Of a stretch of DNA of 64,000 nt, positions 36,181-51,000 are shown piece by piece. This DNA comes from Stratiolaelaps scimitus (lineage: Eukaryota > Arthropoda > Arachnida > Mesostigmata > Laelapidae): assembly GCA_019614645.1 (NCBI GenBank), contig JABWDB010000032.1, forward strand, positions 248,001-312,000, in the 5' to 3' direction. The notes beneath the pieces are model-generated. The model was given only the letters and a program-made list of their open reading frames with translations. It was not told the origin of the DNA and did no database searches. The position numbers and the translations under genes were made by a program. The stretch's first letter is position 1. Each line of letters begins with the position of its first letter.

Positions 36181-38329
36181 CTAAAAGTATCACATCAATA
36201 TATTGGCCGTTTAGAACCTGCTGCTGCGCGCGTTGAGATGGCATCGACGCCCGCCTACACCTCTCGTTGTGCATTTTATTTTTTTCAAGAGGCTGAGGGA
36301 TAAAATCTTCCTACTGATGGCTACTAGCCGGTCCCGGCAAGTCTCGTACCCGAAGTATCATAAAAACAGTCCCAGCCACCTGACGCAAGTTGTAGGTTCG
36401 AGGATTTTTTGCCGGTGCAAGTCCGACACTATCATAGCGAATACCGAAGATGTGAAGCTGTGGTGTCTTTTTGACGATTTATCCCTTGTTGTGCATTGCC
36501 TGAATTCAGTGTAATGTTGGTAATCTAATTCTCCAATAAATGTTATATATACAAATGGCCCCGAAGAGCAGGATGAAGGGCCGCAACAGCAGAGGAATAT
36601 TGAAGAATACAGCTATTATCTACGAAAAAAAAAGACAAAACTTCAACCAATGAGATGATCTATTCAATATCTACTACACTTGATCGTTTTGAGGTAATCT
36701 GCGGGACAGGAAATTCACTAGTACCTTGACTATCACACTCCCTTTCTCTCTCTCTCTCTCTCTATAGATATATATATAAAGTGAACTGGTTCCCATATGA
36801 AACAAATAAGGTATTTACGGTATAGGGTAACGAAAATGCAGATAAACAGTGGATTTTACGTTTTCTGCAGGTGGTCCTCTTGCGCACAGTTTGGCAAAGG
36901 TTACCATTCATATCTATTGCATCGTTCCCATAGAATATCAGTAACAGTATATCCTATGCAAAGTGAAAATTATTCAATACTAATCATGTAATCTTAACAT
37001 TAAAACAAAAAGGAGACAACCTATGCACCTCTAGCAGCAATACATGAATAAATAAAAATCAATCTCCCTCTCTCGCCAAACACCACCCTATTCCCAAATG
37101 TGTCACTAACTATTACATATATATATATATATATATATAATTAACACGCACAATAAATAAATAGAGCGAATGCCCTCCTCACTAACCGTGATGTGATAAT
37201 GACTTTTGCTGTTAGCTCACAGATTCACGGCCTTGCTCCATATCTGAACCCAATTTTACGATAATTATATACACACCGCACATCCTAACCCGTATACTAC
37301 ATCTGATCTTGCAAGCCACCTAATCCATCGTTCCTCATCACCGAATATCCATTAATAAATCACTGTGCTGCTCTGCCACATTATGGCTAAGTGATTCCCC
37401 ACTGACATTGTTGGACGGTGCTCAGCACAGCTGATCAAAACGTTCCATCGTTTAAATTTCGCGCCACAGGTAGCAGACGAACTTGTGACTGTCACATCTT
37501 GTGATTTGCACGAAATATTGGACATTGAATGTCACTTGAATTCTGTATAATGGCACCACTATAAATAAATCGTCAGATAATCATTCGTTAAGCGATATAC
37601 ATTTGTACAGTATGATACCTTATGATAATGAGTTAAGTTTTAGTCAAACAAAGTCTTTATGACGGTGCTCTATTTGTAAACAAATTATTTACCACTTGGC
37701 GCACGTGTGCGAGTCGAACGCGTTTTTTGAGCGGAGCTTCAGAGGAGGTTGCACTCAATACGCGTAAGGTATGTTTGAATTTCTCTTCCGGCTGATTTAT
37801 TGTGCTCTAAGTAGATTCACTGGCTAATTATATAGACAGCATTTACGGCTACAATACGCCTCGGACATTTGAATGTGATTCCAGATTCGGCGCGCTGAAG
37901 AGTCGCCATTCGCGAACTTCTTACGAACTTGCAATGTATTTTTCTTCTTTTTTTTGTTGTTTAGCTTCTGAACCAACCAGATGGGCGACAAGGGAGACAC
38001 TCAGAATAGGACCGCGTCGGAAAAGGTTATAAACGATTTCAGCGTAATGCAAACGTTATATTAATATTTGAAAAAAAAATACGCTTGTGAAGTAGCTTAT
38101 TTAAATTAGATCATGCTAATTCTATGTACGCAATGGAAACTGAACAAGAGATTGTGATGTGTATGATCCATTTTAATGACATTCATCTCGGAAGTCGCCT
38201 CACGATCCAGGACTCCCGAGGGTGACTCAGATACTCGAGTGAATATATTTCCCCTTCATTCCACCTGTTTCCTTTTTCTTTCTGTTGTGTAATATCAAAC
38301 GACAATAGCGATCGGCAAGCACTGGGAAG
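36181..38329. other. Intergenic region between FAM20B and PUM3 (divergent)
   Basis: The two genes point away from each other, so this interval should hold both promoters. I see CT/TA microsatellites at 36743-36777 and a TA run at 37115-37139. At 37981-38025 there is a short frame, MGDKGDTQNRTASEK, followed by a GTTATA donor-like site, which could be an upstream PUM3 exon but is not supported by family similarity. No TATA box stands out. Confidence 0.4.
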
Positions 38330-40985
38330 ATGCCGGCCAAAACGAGACGTCGTCCAACAGATGAGAATGGTGCCCCTCCAGCAAAAGTGGCCAAGGTGGC
38401 CGGTGTAAAACAGATGACGACGTTCAAGAAGAACAAATCGTTCAATAAGGGCCAGCCGAGCTTCAAATACAAACCGGGAGCAGTCAAGAACAAGGATGAC
38501 GAAAAGCCGAAATGGTTTGAGATGAAGCGGAAAGATCGGAAAAAGGTACGAAGTCCTTACCCCCTCACCCCTGGACCTTAACGTACCCCCTGGGCCTTAA
38601 CGCACCCCCTGGACCTTAACGTACCCCTGGGCCTTACTGTACCCAAACCAAGCCTTATGGTCTTACGTTGAACAGGCTGTCTTACTCTGAAGTTCATTCG
38701 ATGCTCCCTGGATTTTTTTGACCTGACAAGAATTCATAGATAGGGAAAAATGATAAAGCACTCCAACGATTTTCGGCATCTGGCTGCAGGATTTGAACCC
38801 AAGTCGTATGTTCCTCCTGTTTAATGAGGTGTCTTGGCAAACTAAACCAGTATAATGCATCAGTAAACCGTGTCAGCGCTTCGGTATAATTATTTCTTGA
38901 ACGTAAGCTATAGTGCCTTTGAATAGGTGCCGGCTAATATTATTGTTATTATCTGTATTGCATTTTTTTTACTATTGGACTTAACTAACTCTTCAGTGCG
39001 GTTGGGGTGGCTTAGACTCTTGTGGCTAAATTGTCTCTCGCGGGTAAAAAGTTAGAGACCGAAGGTCGCAGGTTTGAGAGACATTGTCCCGCCACCTGCC
39101 AACCTATCCAAGAGAGACCCAAAGAAAAGTTGCAGTTTCCTCAATAATCGACCAGAAAAAAACCTTTACCTTCGCTTGAAAAATGGCTCCGTTTTCAGAT
39201 GCGACAGCAGCAAGATAATAAGTTCTATCAACTGCAATTGGACGCGAAGAAGCTCTGGGAGAAGCTGCGCCGATCCGACGTTCGCTCCGAGGAAAAGCAT
39301 AAGGTAGCCAACGAGCTGCATCTACTGCTCAAAGGGAAGATCGTCAATGTCATTGAGGCTCACGACACGTCACGCGTAGTCGAGTGCCTATACTCGAATG
39401 GCAGCCATGAGATTAAGAACTCGATATTTGACGAAGTCAAAGATAAGATTATCAGCTACGCCAAGAGCAAGTACGCCAAGAACGTTGTTCTGGCGTTCCT
39501 GCGTCACGGCAGCCAAGCCCACAAGGAGACGATCTACAAGGCAGTGCAGACCCGTGTTGCCGACCTGTTCCTTCATAAGGAGGCGGCCAACGTCATATCG
39601 GCGTTGTACGATGATTACTGCAACGGTGCGAAACGCGCCGAGATGGCACAGGAGTTCTACTCGAGGGAGTTGGTCTACTTTAAGAGCGAGGAGGCGACAA
39701 CGTTCAAGGCCGCTTACGAAATGTGCATCGAGAAGACGATGCAGGAGAATATGCTTACAGAATTCAAGGTTCGTATTGTTCGTTGTGAGGAATTCACAGC
39801 GATTGCATATGGATCGCTGTTTAGTAGTTCATGGCTTCATGAGTCGGTAGATTTGATCGACACTGCCGAGCAATCGTCCTACCACCAGTCATTGTGCATA
39901 GGCCTGTGCAAGTGAGGTTTTGTTGGCCATGTTGAACGCTTGATATATATATATATATATATATATACTGCCGCCGCCTCGCCAAAATATATTATCGTGT
40001 AGGATGTGATTGGGCAATGTTTCCTCTATTCGGGTAAAGCTTCACCAGTGTTAGATGAAATCAAATCAATGTTTATTTGAGGGCCTGCGTGACTCTCACT
40101 CATGTGGCGTGAGCCCTTTCTTTTAATTTTTCTATTCATATCTTAATTAATAATTTGTACACATACAAATTTCAAGATATGCCTATAAAACTAAAAGCGT
40201 ATGCAATATGGTGACACGGTCTTTCCTCCTAATACGAACCCCTTATCTAGTTCGTCATCGTGTTTTTTGGCGTGTCTTGTAAAAGCAAGCTAGCCCAATT
40301 CCCCGCTTCAAATCTCAACAAATGCGTTTCGTTCAACAAGCAATTAGTGGAAATATTGAGAAGAACAAACAACATATAGTGAAGGCTGTCCTGGCACGAG
40401 TCTCTCGATCTCAGAGACAAATTTCGTTAACTCGGTGTGGCTTCTCTCATTGTTGCAGGAAAAACTCGTTAAGCTGACCGACAAAGGTGTCGTTAAGTAC
40501 GGTCTATACCATCTTCTATTGCACCAGCTCTTCGAGGTGCTAGTTGACAAAACGGAATTGCTTGACATGATCCGTCAAATACAGCACATACTCGTTGAGA
40601 TACTTCACACGAAGGAGGGCATGCAGGTAGCGCTTCAATGCGTGTGGCACGCGACTGCCAAGGAGAGGAAGGCGATTGCGAAGAGTTTCAAGCCGTTCAT
40701 CATGAAGATTGCCACAGATGACCAGGGCCATAAGGTAGTAGATACGGTTACGATTACGGGAACTTGTCTTCATTCAGACCCTAGCATTAATCGATTATCT
40801 GATCATATCGATCGAGTCGCGTGATTTAGTACATGAACGCATTGTTAATCACGTCAACCAGGTGAACTTTAGACGTGCAGCTCTCGAAACATTGGGAGGA
40901 CCATTGAGAGAATGGAATCGTTAAACTTCCTCCAGATATATTCCGGAGGACGGTTATCTGTCGTCCGCCAGAAGGAGGACGCATA

Positions 40986-41067
<82 letters not shown>

Positions 41068-42202
41068 CAGGGAGAGAGAGTGGACGCTCTTCTTAGATGC
41101 ATTTATACGTGAATCTATTATTTATACGGGAACTTTGCAAGATGAAAATTGCCTCTCATGCTAGATATTGCCAGTTTCAGTGAATTTCTTGTAGGTAGGC
41201 AAAAAAAATTCGAGGTTTAGCTGAAACGCCTTTCTCTCCATTGTCCGTTTGCCACTGTTTATCTGAACAAATATCGTTTAAAGTTTCAAGTAGGTAACCC
41301 CACGGGTTTTCTTTGAAGAAAGGGCGAGAGAGGCTACACATACTGGAAAGAAGTCGATTACTCGGGAATATATGTTTGCTAATGGTGCGTGGTTTTATTG
41401 ACTGTTGTACTGCCGACTTTATGTGCATTCATACTATATATATACCGATTTGCCTTTATACGAACGCAACATTTTGACGTTTCAGGTGTTGATGGGATTG
41501 TTTGACGTCGTCGACGACACGGTCATGTTGAATCAATCGATTATTTCCGAGTTAATAAAGAACCGCGACAGCCTCCTCAAGGACAAGTTCGGCTCGAAAG
41601 TCCTTGTGTATCTCATGGTTGGACGAGATCCACACGTCATCAATCCGGATACTATCGAACTTCTGAAACGGGGCGATGGCAATGAAAACTCGAAGAAGAC
41701 ACCGGAGGTTCGTCGTAACGAGTTACGACGACTTGTGCAACAGTCTCTCATCGAGAGCATTTCGGACAATCTCGAGTCGCTCGTTGATGCGGGCGAGACG
41801 TCCGTGGCCGTGAGGGACATTATTCTCGCAGCTGATGACGACCTCCGGCTCAAGGCCATGTCCCGGGTAGTCGATTTGCTTAGGACGCCCTACGAGAAGG
41901 GTACGGACGGCCACATCGTTGAGAGTCGACACGGCAACTTCTTCATCAAGAAGCTTCTCCTGAGTGACAAGGAGAAGGACAAAGCAGAGTTTTCCCTCTT
42001 CGTAAAGGATCAACTCGGCGAAGAGGTAATCCGCTCCTGGTGGAAATGTAACCGTGGTGCCTTCTTGTGCGTCAGCTTAGTAGAGGTCAAGGATGCTGAC
42101 GTGCAGGCGTGGGCGAAGCAAGCCCTTGCAAAGGATCGATGCGAGATTGAGGCCGAAAAATCGGCCAGCAAGGGGGCGGAAATCCTCTTGGAAAAGTTGT
42201 AA
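38330..42202 (+). CDS. PUM3: PUM3 / Puf-A (Penguin) nucleolar PUF-like protein
   Basis: Pumilio-like nucleolar protein that acts in rRNA processing and large-subunit assembly. Four exons: 38330-38545, 39199-39768, 40459-40734, 41486-42202; 592 aa, every intron phase 0. The first ~70 residues are basic and disordered with the conserved KPKWFEMKRKDRKK, like the human KPKWDDFKKKKKELK. The helical PUF-like repeats follow: DTSRVVECLYSNGSHEIK, AKSKYAKNVVLAFLRHG, HKEAANVISALYDDYC, HTKEGMQVALQCVWHAT, RDSLLKDKFGSKVLVYLM, LKRGDGNENSKKTPEVRR. The end, SKGAEILLEKL, is nearly identical to human PUM3 (SKGIEILLEKL). Length is slightly under the human 648 aa, mainly from a shorter N-terminus. The exon 2 donor is GTTCGT, as in FAM20B exon 3. 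It converges on IFT140. Confidence 0.95.
38565..38643. repeat. 20-bp minisatellite just inside PUM3 intron 1
   Basis: Four copies of a C-rich unit of the type CCCCCTGGACCTTAACGTAC, alternating GGACC and GGGCC. The array starts about 20 bp after the exon 1 donor and runs to GTACCC at 38643. Confidence 0.9.
38770..38852 (-). repeat. tRNA-like element, family D
   Basis: On the minus strand it has box A-like TGGTTTAGTTTGCCAAG and box B GGGTTCAAATCC, ending GCAGCCAGATGCCGAAAATC. Similar minus-strand units are at 51160-51240 (GTTGAAATCCTGC) and 53590-53690 (AGGTTCAAATCCTGCC), suggesting a low-copy SINE. Confidence 0.6.
39000..39175 (+). repeat. SINE related to family A
   Basis: Head GGTTGGGGTGGCTTAGACTC, then GTGGCTAAATTGTCTCTCGC and box B-like GCAGGTTTGAGAG; a tail ending in AACCTTTACC at 39171. 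It finishes about 25 bp before the PUM3 exon 2 acceptor. Confidence 0.6.
40985..41066. repeat. (TA)n(GA)n microsatellite in PUM3 intron 3
   Basis: About 35 TA units with one TATACATATA break, then AGAGAGAGAGAGA. Confidence 0.95.
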
Positions 42203-42912
42203 ACTGTTATGTACATATAATTTCACCCTACATAAAGATATTTAGTTTGAAAAGACGCTGTCGTTTATTAATATCGTACTGTACTACTTTATCGGATGAT
42301 AACAGCCTCGCCCTGCGTGTTGGACGATCGTCAATGGTCAATGAATGAGCTGTCATGGTTTAGACTTCCACTGAAAGCGGTTATGTTAGCAAAATGTATT
42401 TGTTAGGATATAGATAGCTCAGATCTCCCATAAAATACTTATAGGGAGACGCATTTATTTCAAATACAATATATAAAAATTAGGGACACACTTGGGGTCA
42501 GTTAGCAGTGTCAGGTCGAGGCAGTCATCCCTTTATGTCGGATCTAATACTTTCGTGAGTCGAATGGTTACGCATTGTTCAGGGTCTGCCAGAGCTGCAT
42601 TTACAAGATGTCTGTGAACCTTACTCAGACACATCTCTCTTTGTCATCCGACATTAGAGCCTAAGAGGCTTTCTCATATCGTGATATAAATCGACCTTGA
42701 TCATTTTAACTTAATAGCATCGATGAAATAAGTGGTGATTATACAGAGAATCAAAAATGAGTATATATATATAATTAGTCAGTTTATTGTGGCCATTTTG
42801 CTACCAGTCTAGTTGACAGACTAGAGCACGAACTCGGCTCTGCGAGAAGGTGTGACCCTAAAAGGAGTTCATATACAAGTGACGATTGTGGAGAAGCTGT
42901 TCTGGCAATAGT
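42203..42912. other. 3' ends of PUM3 and IFT140 (convergent)
   Basis: About 710 bp separate the two stop codons. A minus-strand AATAAA at 42788-42783, 125 bases after the IFT140 stop, is a likely IFT140 poly(A) signal. No other feature is seen apart from a short TA run near 42761. Confidence 0.6.
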
Positions 42913-45900
42913 TTATTGAGCCGTCCATATCTCCTGTTGGTCAGCGTGTTTCACACTGCCATTCTGCTTAATTGTCGCACCCCCGTTAGCGTCGGGGGTT
43001 CCGTTGAGGGCGGAGAAACCACCCCCAGTCGAGGCGAAGATCTTCGCAAGGATCTTCTCGTCAAGGTAGACATTAGCACTGCCCCCGCAATCCGTCTCCA
43101 TCTCTTCGAGTTTGCGTAATGCGGTCCTGGTCATTATCAAATCAAAATAAGCACACATTATATTATATACTATTATATTATATACTATGATCTTGTGTGC
43201 ATATGTAGCTCGAATGATTCCCGGGACGAACTCGTCATAGCTATGCAACAGAATTATGACACTATTACTACTTAAACACAATACACACAAAGTTTTAATT
43301 ACATTTTGAAGATCGTATTACACATTGAATATACATATATATATACCTCATTTGGCCATTGTTGACGTAGTGTTCAACGATGAATGCGTAGATGTCACCC
43401 TTTCGAACAATTGAATTATTGCCCTGAATCATCTGCTGGGCCTTTTCCAATGCGTCGCGTAGCTCACCGTCGGCATAGACTTTTTTCACTTTCAGGAACT
43501 GCTGTACGTTGCGTATTTTCTGCCGTAGGCCGTCGATCTTGCTACTCAGGGCGGTACCTGAAGGATTAACAATAGTACATTACGCGCTCTTCATCAGGCT
43601 ACAACAAATCTTCATAGAAAGAATCACATACGGAAAAAGGCGAGATGTCTTCAGACCTTGTCTGAAGTCACCCTATTGTCTTAGCATCTGTGTTCTCTGC
43701 GGAAGTCGTCGCTAGCTCTCAACATCGAAATAGTATTGAGGAGGTTCCATATCGTTCAAGCGAATCCCAAGGACGGGAAATCAGGCCCCTCGACCCTAGG
43801 AAAGTTCGAGCCTGCTGACCCGGTGGTGCCTTGTGTGTGAGCCTGCCAGGCATCAGAAGGAGACGTGTAGGTGCACACATGGGTTCGCTCCCCAATCTGA
43901 ATGGTGCAAGCGATTCCAAGAACATTTTGAAAATTTCGTGATAAATGCATAAAAACATAAAAGCTGTCCCAAATCACCATATCTTAAGCTATACAGGGTT
44001 CATATGACGTCTATGACGATCGTCGAAGAAGTCGACAATGTTGTCACTAATAAAAAGCGTCAGAAAACAGCCACACACACACACACACATACCGGGTAGC
44101 GAAATTCATCTGCATTGATTGATCTAGGCCTATTCCGTTAATGAGCCTTCTCTCATAAGTGATGTACAATACATTCAATTCTCATAGTCCGAAGTGTTAT
44201 CTTGTAAAAAGTCACAGTTAATTTCGCTAGGCCTAATGCCTTCACCCTAATCATTGCTACAACCTTCCGAGCAATCACTTACCAACGGGCGCTTCCTTAA
44301 GTACTTTGTAAGCTTCATTGAGAGCGCTCAGAGCGGTTTCATAATTTTGGTACTCCACAATCTCTGAGACAGCACAATTTTCATAGAAGTTTCCAAGCAT
44401 TTCTAGATCACCGGCTGCCGAATAGTACTCGATAATGTGTCGCATAATAGCCGGTTGGGCTCGCCAGTTCAGTGTCTGCAGGTAGCTTGCCGCTTGGATA
44501 TAGATTTCTGGATCTTCCAATGCCTGAGCAAATAGTATTACCTGGAAATGCGCACAGTATTTGCATTGAAATTGGGAGGTCGGTTTAGCTTACTGGGTTG
44601 TTTCCGCGCTTAGTTCTCTACGCTCTCGTTACGATGTAGTCTTGAGTTGGTTTCTTCGTTGATTAATGGAACTGCGGTGTATTTACAATGCCCAAGTTCT
44701 CTAAATGCCACGCAATTAGGAGCAATGTAGGCGCTGAGCCTTAGGCCGTATTCTATCGGAAGAGATTACATCGTAGAGCCCATAGAAACTGCAGATAACA
44801 GATACCTCTGCCATGTTGCACTTGGAACTGATTTGCAGGGATTGATTAGAGATTATTTTCATTAATTTTTTTCGGGCCTGGATGAAACGACGTGCAGTGT
44901 CGTAATTAACAGCGCTTAAATTTTAAAATGGCGCTTAATAAGATATATATCCATATAAATTCGACTCACCTTATCAGTGTCTTGGCTGAGGATAAGAGAA
45001 CGCATAGCGCTTTGGTTATCGCCCGCTTCGGTATATTTCTTCGCTGCGAGGTAGAAACTCTTCTGCGTAAGGCAAAATTCGGCGATTTTGACCGAGAGTC
45101 TTGTACGCGCTTCACCGTAGACACCTTTCAACATTTTGTCAGCGAGAGGCTCACTGAGCTCAACATCGTATTGGGCGCAGAGGTCCATCGCCGCGTCGGC
45201 CTGTCCATTGAGTGCAAGGATTTCAACTGCCTGATCCGTGAGGCCCATGTCGATGAGGCGCTTTGTCGCGGCCTGCACCTCGGCCGAGTCGCTCGACGCG
45301 GCAATCTCCTGGGCCACTTCGCCAAGCAGCTCCTCGCCTACGCTCACGCCGGAGTCTCCCGATAATTCGCGAGCCTTCTCTAGCCAGCCGGCCTTCTGTT
45401 CGTTCACAACAAGGCAAGATAATTGATAACTACTGTTAATTGAAGATTGAATAACTGGGGATGGGTAACCGGTGATTCATAACTGATACCACGTTATAAC
45501 ATGCGGACACTTCAATGAATACATTCGTTAGTTATCTGTACACGAGCGTCGAACGAGTTTATGGATTTCGACACTCATCCTCATTAACATTATTAGCAAA
45601 ATGGAATAATCCTCCATTACATTGAGGAATCCTTCATTATTAATCAGGGTCCTATATAACCGTGTATTGCGGCTTTCCTGATTATTTGGCTGTGTGTCGA
45701 GAGCTCATCGAAATGCCATCATAGCCACAGCCCAGGCAAATTGAGTCATTGCCGGAGCACCGCAAGGCGTTTTGTTCACGATGAGCGAATAAAAATTAAA
45801 TCTCAATTTTTAATTATAATCGTATCTTACCTGATACAGGGTGACAGCGCGTTGTGTTTCACCTTCACTCTCGAAGTACGCGGCAACATCTAACATGTCC

Positions 45901-48003
45901 TGATTATTTCGGCTCTGGATCGCCAAATAGAAGAGCTGATCATCCATGGCGTTATCTTTGCAGACGCGCAGGGCGTTGGAAATTGCGCCCGCCTGCAACA
46001 ACAGGATTCGTGGAGGCAAAAAGTCTTCGTTCAAGGCAAATTTTTGTCACGAAGACAAGCGAATTGATTACGAACACTGACATAGGCATTCAAACCTTTA
46101 AGACAAACATTTATCCTGAATGATTAATAATAATAATAAAGGCATCTATCAATTCATTTTACATGGCAATCTGTCACTAATAAAAAAAATTGCTTTTTCG
46201 AGCTGACCCTCAGCGTTCCCCTATCTGACAGGCCTCAGCGCTTAACTTTTAGGTATTACTATGTCTGTCACTAATAAGCACACACGCAGACAGACCGAAG
46301 TTCCTCTTGAATGTGAACAGAAGTTTTCCGACCTAGTTAGAAAGTTCTTCATAGTTTTCGCAGCGTTCTTCCCTTCCTGATCTGCTGTTCCACCTAAAGA
46401 TGACGAGTAGGTCACTCCGTTACAACGAAGCCGTTCAATCCCGCTTCAGCTATCAGAGGCATGACGATCTCACTTCGGGAATTGCTTACAGAGCCGAAGA
46501 GACGACAAGGTGTTGGCCAGGGTCGCACTAGATTCAATCAGCATCCATTGTATTTAAAAAGGGGTTGTCCGTTCTATGGAGGGAGGAAGGCCTAAAGCAG
46601 TTGTAGCATGGGCTGAGTTAAATGTTTCAATGGCTCTGAGAATGGAGAATTTACTTGGATTCGATTTGGCCGAGGTTGTAGCTTGCTACCTAATGATCGC
46701 TGCTGCTGGCCGAACACTAGATTTGCTCGCATTCAGGAACCGCTCCCGGCAGGCCCGAGAGGTCCTAGAGGCAGTGCTACAAAGCGGGGTACCAAAGGCT
46801 GCCATACGGCAGCAAGCAAGTCCGCTGGGGCTCTACTACAGAAAGCGTTCTTTTGCACGTAAAGACCCGGCATAATGCCGAAAGATGGGTACGTTGTGCG
46901 AATTTAAATGTGTCTCAAACTGAAATAAAAATTTGTAAAAATCTCGAATCCATAGTTTACATGGATACGAAAAAAAGTGCCATTCCGTTGGACGTTGTAA
47001 AAGACCGCACGTCGATTAATAAATCCCAAACTATGGTATCGTATTGTATTTCATACAGAACCGTCACCGCTTCAGCTACCTTGGAGAAGAAATGAACGGC
47101 GTCCGAGGCCTTGTCCATCGACTCGAGATTTCGGGCCAGGTGAAAGCAGGCGGCTCGATCTCCAACGTTGTTGGCTATTTCCATTGCCGTCTCCACGTTG
47201 TTAAAGAAGCAGTTGATCCGAACCTGAGAAAAGTAGTAATAACATGATATCAAAAAGGTGACGATTCTCAATTACGCTTGCCAATGTGCGTCGTGCAAAA
47301 TTCAACTTAATACAATGCTCGAATTATGACTCGAATAATTGTTTTGCCAATCAACAAACTGTGTGTCCAAAGGGCGAATTTGCAATGTTTCACGTTGTGA
47401 CAGCTTCTTAAGGTTTAAATATTTTCTTGTTTTATTAAAGGGGCTACAGTGTTTTTGCAACACGAAAGGTCTCTCTCTCCCGACAGTTAAAGGTTGCAAT
47501 ACCTCCACGCTTATTTATTGACGATCCTTCGCCTTTGGCATGGAACGATATTCGGTCGCGAAGCATAGTGATTCTTTGATAAATCTGACCTTCAACCGTG
47601 AAGAATCGCGTTTCGATTATCAGCGGGGAGCGCCTGCTTGCTTACGTGTATTGTTCATACACAACCAGGTCAATAATACTTTCTTCATAGTCATTTTTTG
47701 TACAGTTAATCTAGGAATTATTGATGACGTATCATAATGCGCAGTACAGCAAAGTAATGGCGTACTCTCGCCGTAATCGTAATGATTAAGTTTAAGTCAT
47801 TATGTTGTTGTGGTGGCTAAACACAATCGATATGAATACTATACAGTGAGAGTCAAAATTATATTCTGCGAATTGAACAATTTATTTTTTTAATGATATA
47901 TATATATATATATATATGCGAGATGCCTCACAGCCTAAAACATTTAACTCACTCCACGGTACAGCTGCTGGATTTAGACACGATATGTAGTGTCCACCGG
48001 TAG

Positions 48004-48044
<41 letters not shown>

Positions 48045-51000
48045 AAGGTCAGGATATAAGCACGCTGGAAGGGCTCTAAGGGGCTCAGCCGTGCTCCGAG
48101 CCCAGACGATCTTATGACGCCACGTTTGCTGGTCTAGAAAAGTGTGTAATACTTAACCATCCACGACGTTGCCGATCAACGAACAGACGAATTCGACTGC
48201 CTCTTTAATTATTGTCCATATTTTACGCCGAACAATCATAATCAATATCCGAGATAGAATTTAACGACGAGTTGGTAATCAGTGCTAATTAGAACAAGGC
48301 TTTGCATGTTCTCCTCTTTTCTATTTTTAGCGTTTGTTTATCAGCAAGTGACTCTCGTCATATCAGTGTATAAAATAGGTGAATGTAAATTGTAGCATTG
48401 TATAGGTATATATTATTATTACTAGTATTATTATTATTATTATAAAGACCATAGATTCAAACATATTAATTATCACGGTTCGTTTATTTCAACGAGTGAA
48501 AAATTCATTAAAAAAAACTCCCCCTTTCCATATCGTTGGCGTTCTCTTGGCACGTTCATTTGAAGGTCGAAATTCACCTCACGTGATAATGTTCATAAGC
48601 GCACCGACATCGAGACAAGGAACTGTCCGAATCTATTATAACTCGGTTAGGTCGTGTGTACGCGTGTTGCACGCGGCATCGCAAATCGTAACAGTCCTCT
48701 AGGATGCCAGATATACGACATAGATCGCCATGGTAACGCGTATCAGACCCTAATCCAGGATGTGTTGTAGGTTAGGCCAGCCACGCAACTACTGGAAGAG
48801 ATGTTGCAGTGGTTGAAGAGAGGGTGTTCATCTCGTCTGATGATGGCCCAGCAGCTACGGTGGCTGATTGCAGTTTGCATGTCGGACTTAGCGAGACTTC
48901 GATAATGAGTCGATGTGCTTAGAGGGAGGCTTGCAGATACGTGTATGCCGGATGCGATCTGTGAATTCGTTACCTCGTCTCGTCCTAATTACGAATGTAT
49001 TGAAAAGGATTTTGTGAGCGAACTTGCTCCTTGACTCGATGCGTTTCTCTCGGCACGACGTTGACATTCGCGCATGTTAAATGTACGAACTTGTTGCTAT
49101 TATTTACCAACATGATATGTAGTGTGTAGTATATATAAACTCGACGGGCTGAGTAGGTACTTGGCTTGGATTTCATTATGACGCACACCAAGGACAGGGC
49201 GTGAGCTCATGAGAACATGTTAGAAAGACTACAGACTCAAACTTTTGAGCAACAAGTCAGAGCATTAAACGATTAGTAGTCCTTCGAGGGACTGGCCAAG
49301 AAGGGCCCTTGAGACTGAATCATTATCTTGGACTGTCGCTTTCAATCTAACGCATGGCCAAGTCCATTTCAAAGGATCAGTGCGGTACTCCTTTAGGTTA
49401 GTCAAATGTGCCTGCTGTAACTGTACCATATACAACAGATCCTCCACGCAACATAATAGTCTAATTACAAATAAATACAATCGGGAAGAGCCATATCGGC
49501 CTGTGTAAATCGACCAATCGGCTCGGGACAGAAAGAAAGCTAATACGGCCGACTGCACCAATCGAATGAGAATACCCCAGAGTGTCTCCGGGGACCAGAC
49601 CAACTGCCGCGGTCGGATCTAACTCCCAGACGAAGAGGGAAGGGTTAATTAAACATTGATTAAACTACCTTTATTTAAAAATTTCTATAGTAAACGGATG
49701 AGAGAAAAAAACCCTCAAGACCAAGCCAAACAAATACAACCCTAAATGCCACCTACTTCCATGAATGTAATCGATAACAAAGACCATCTTTAATTAATCA
49801 TGTTTTTAAAGGGGTACATACGGCCGCTTACTAGCCTACCATTAAAATTACAATGGAGGCAATAGCTCCCATGACTATTATGGTGACGGCAGTCAGCGCA
49901 CAAATGTTCAGCCTTCCTGATGGCCTGGGGAGTGCATTCGTATGGGCCTGCTTTGCAACCCGAGGTGGATACACGGGCGTTCGATCCCCCGACACCGTTC
50001 GCAGGTTTGCATTTAACAGGGGGGGGTCCGTCTTATGAAGCTTTATGCCGAAAACAGGACTGAGTGAAATGTTTAAGGCTCTGTGAATAGTCAGCCCGGA
50101 GAAATTTACTTTTATCAGCAAACATGTGCAATTTCTCTCATTTGACAATTCATTATGGCGGTAGCTCTGTTCTAATATTATTATTGTTATTATCATTAAT
50201 GAGAATTAATATAATATAATGCTAACACATGTAGGCGTTGACCCCGCATTTTGTAAGAGACAGCCCCCTCGAACGGCAGCATATATTCGAGCTACAGTTC
50301 AAACACAGTACCTTTTTTCCCTGTGTCAAGATGTCACATGCATGTTCTATTTACTATAGCAGGGGGATCCTAACACAAAATGGGGTTGTCCCATTTAAAA
50401 AAATAGGCATCATTTGCCCCACGTGCTAAACGTATGTTAAAGCCTTACACGGTAACAGACATAAATGAATGCTAATTTGGAGGACATATTAATTATAAAT
50501 TATTGCAACCTAAAAAACTTTTTCAGGCTAACTCCTCAGCCAACATTTAACGTCCACGGTACCGCTTTCTCATTGCTTCGTAAGACGGACCCCTAAATGT
50601 AAATGTGCAACGGTAATTATTGCTACTACTACTACTATTATTAAATATTTATGGCATTCTGTACGAAATTATTTTACGGTAGGACAACATACAGTTTTCA
50701 TTGCATCCACCAACCAACACGCAATGATGATTGCGAAAGAGGTGGTGACTCTTATCGAATACTACTGTAAGCCGTCGTGCGTAGACTATACGCACTATTA
50801 ATCAAATTAATTTTTGGCCACGTAAAATTGCGAAGCGTTTTTTTGTTCTTTTTTTTAATACTGGAGTACATATCGGAAAAATTAATTGAACATAACGATG
50901 AAGAATTTACTGAATAAAATGATGAAAAATGGGCTGAAAACAAAGATGAAGAATTAACAGAAAATAATGATGAGAAATGAACTGAAGACAATAATGATAA

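Noticed and set aside
49265..49603. 112-codon minus-strand frame in IFT140 intron 3
   Set aside because: It looks briefly like a membrane protein, but I see no known family, no splice sites and no partner exons. It may be chance or an old transposon piece.
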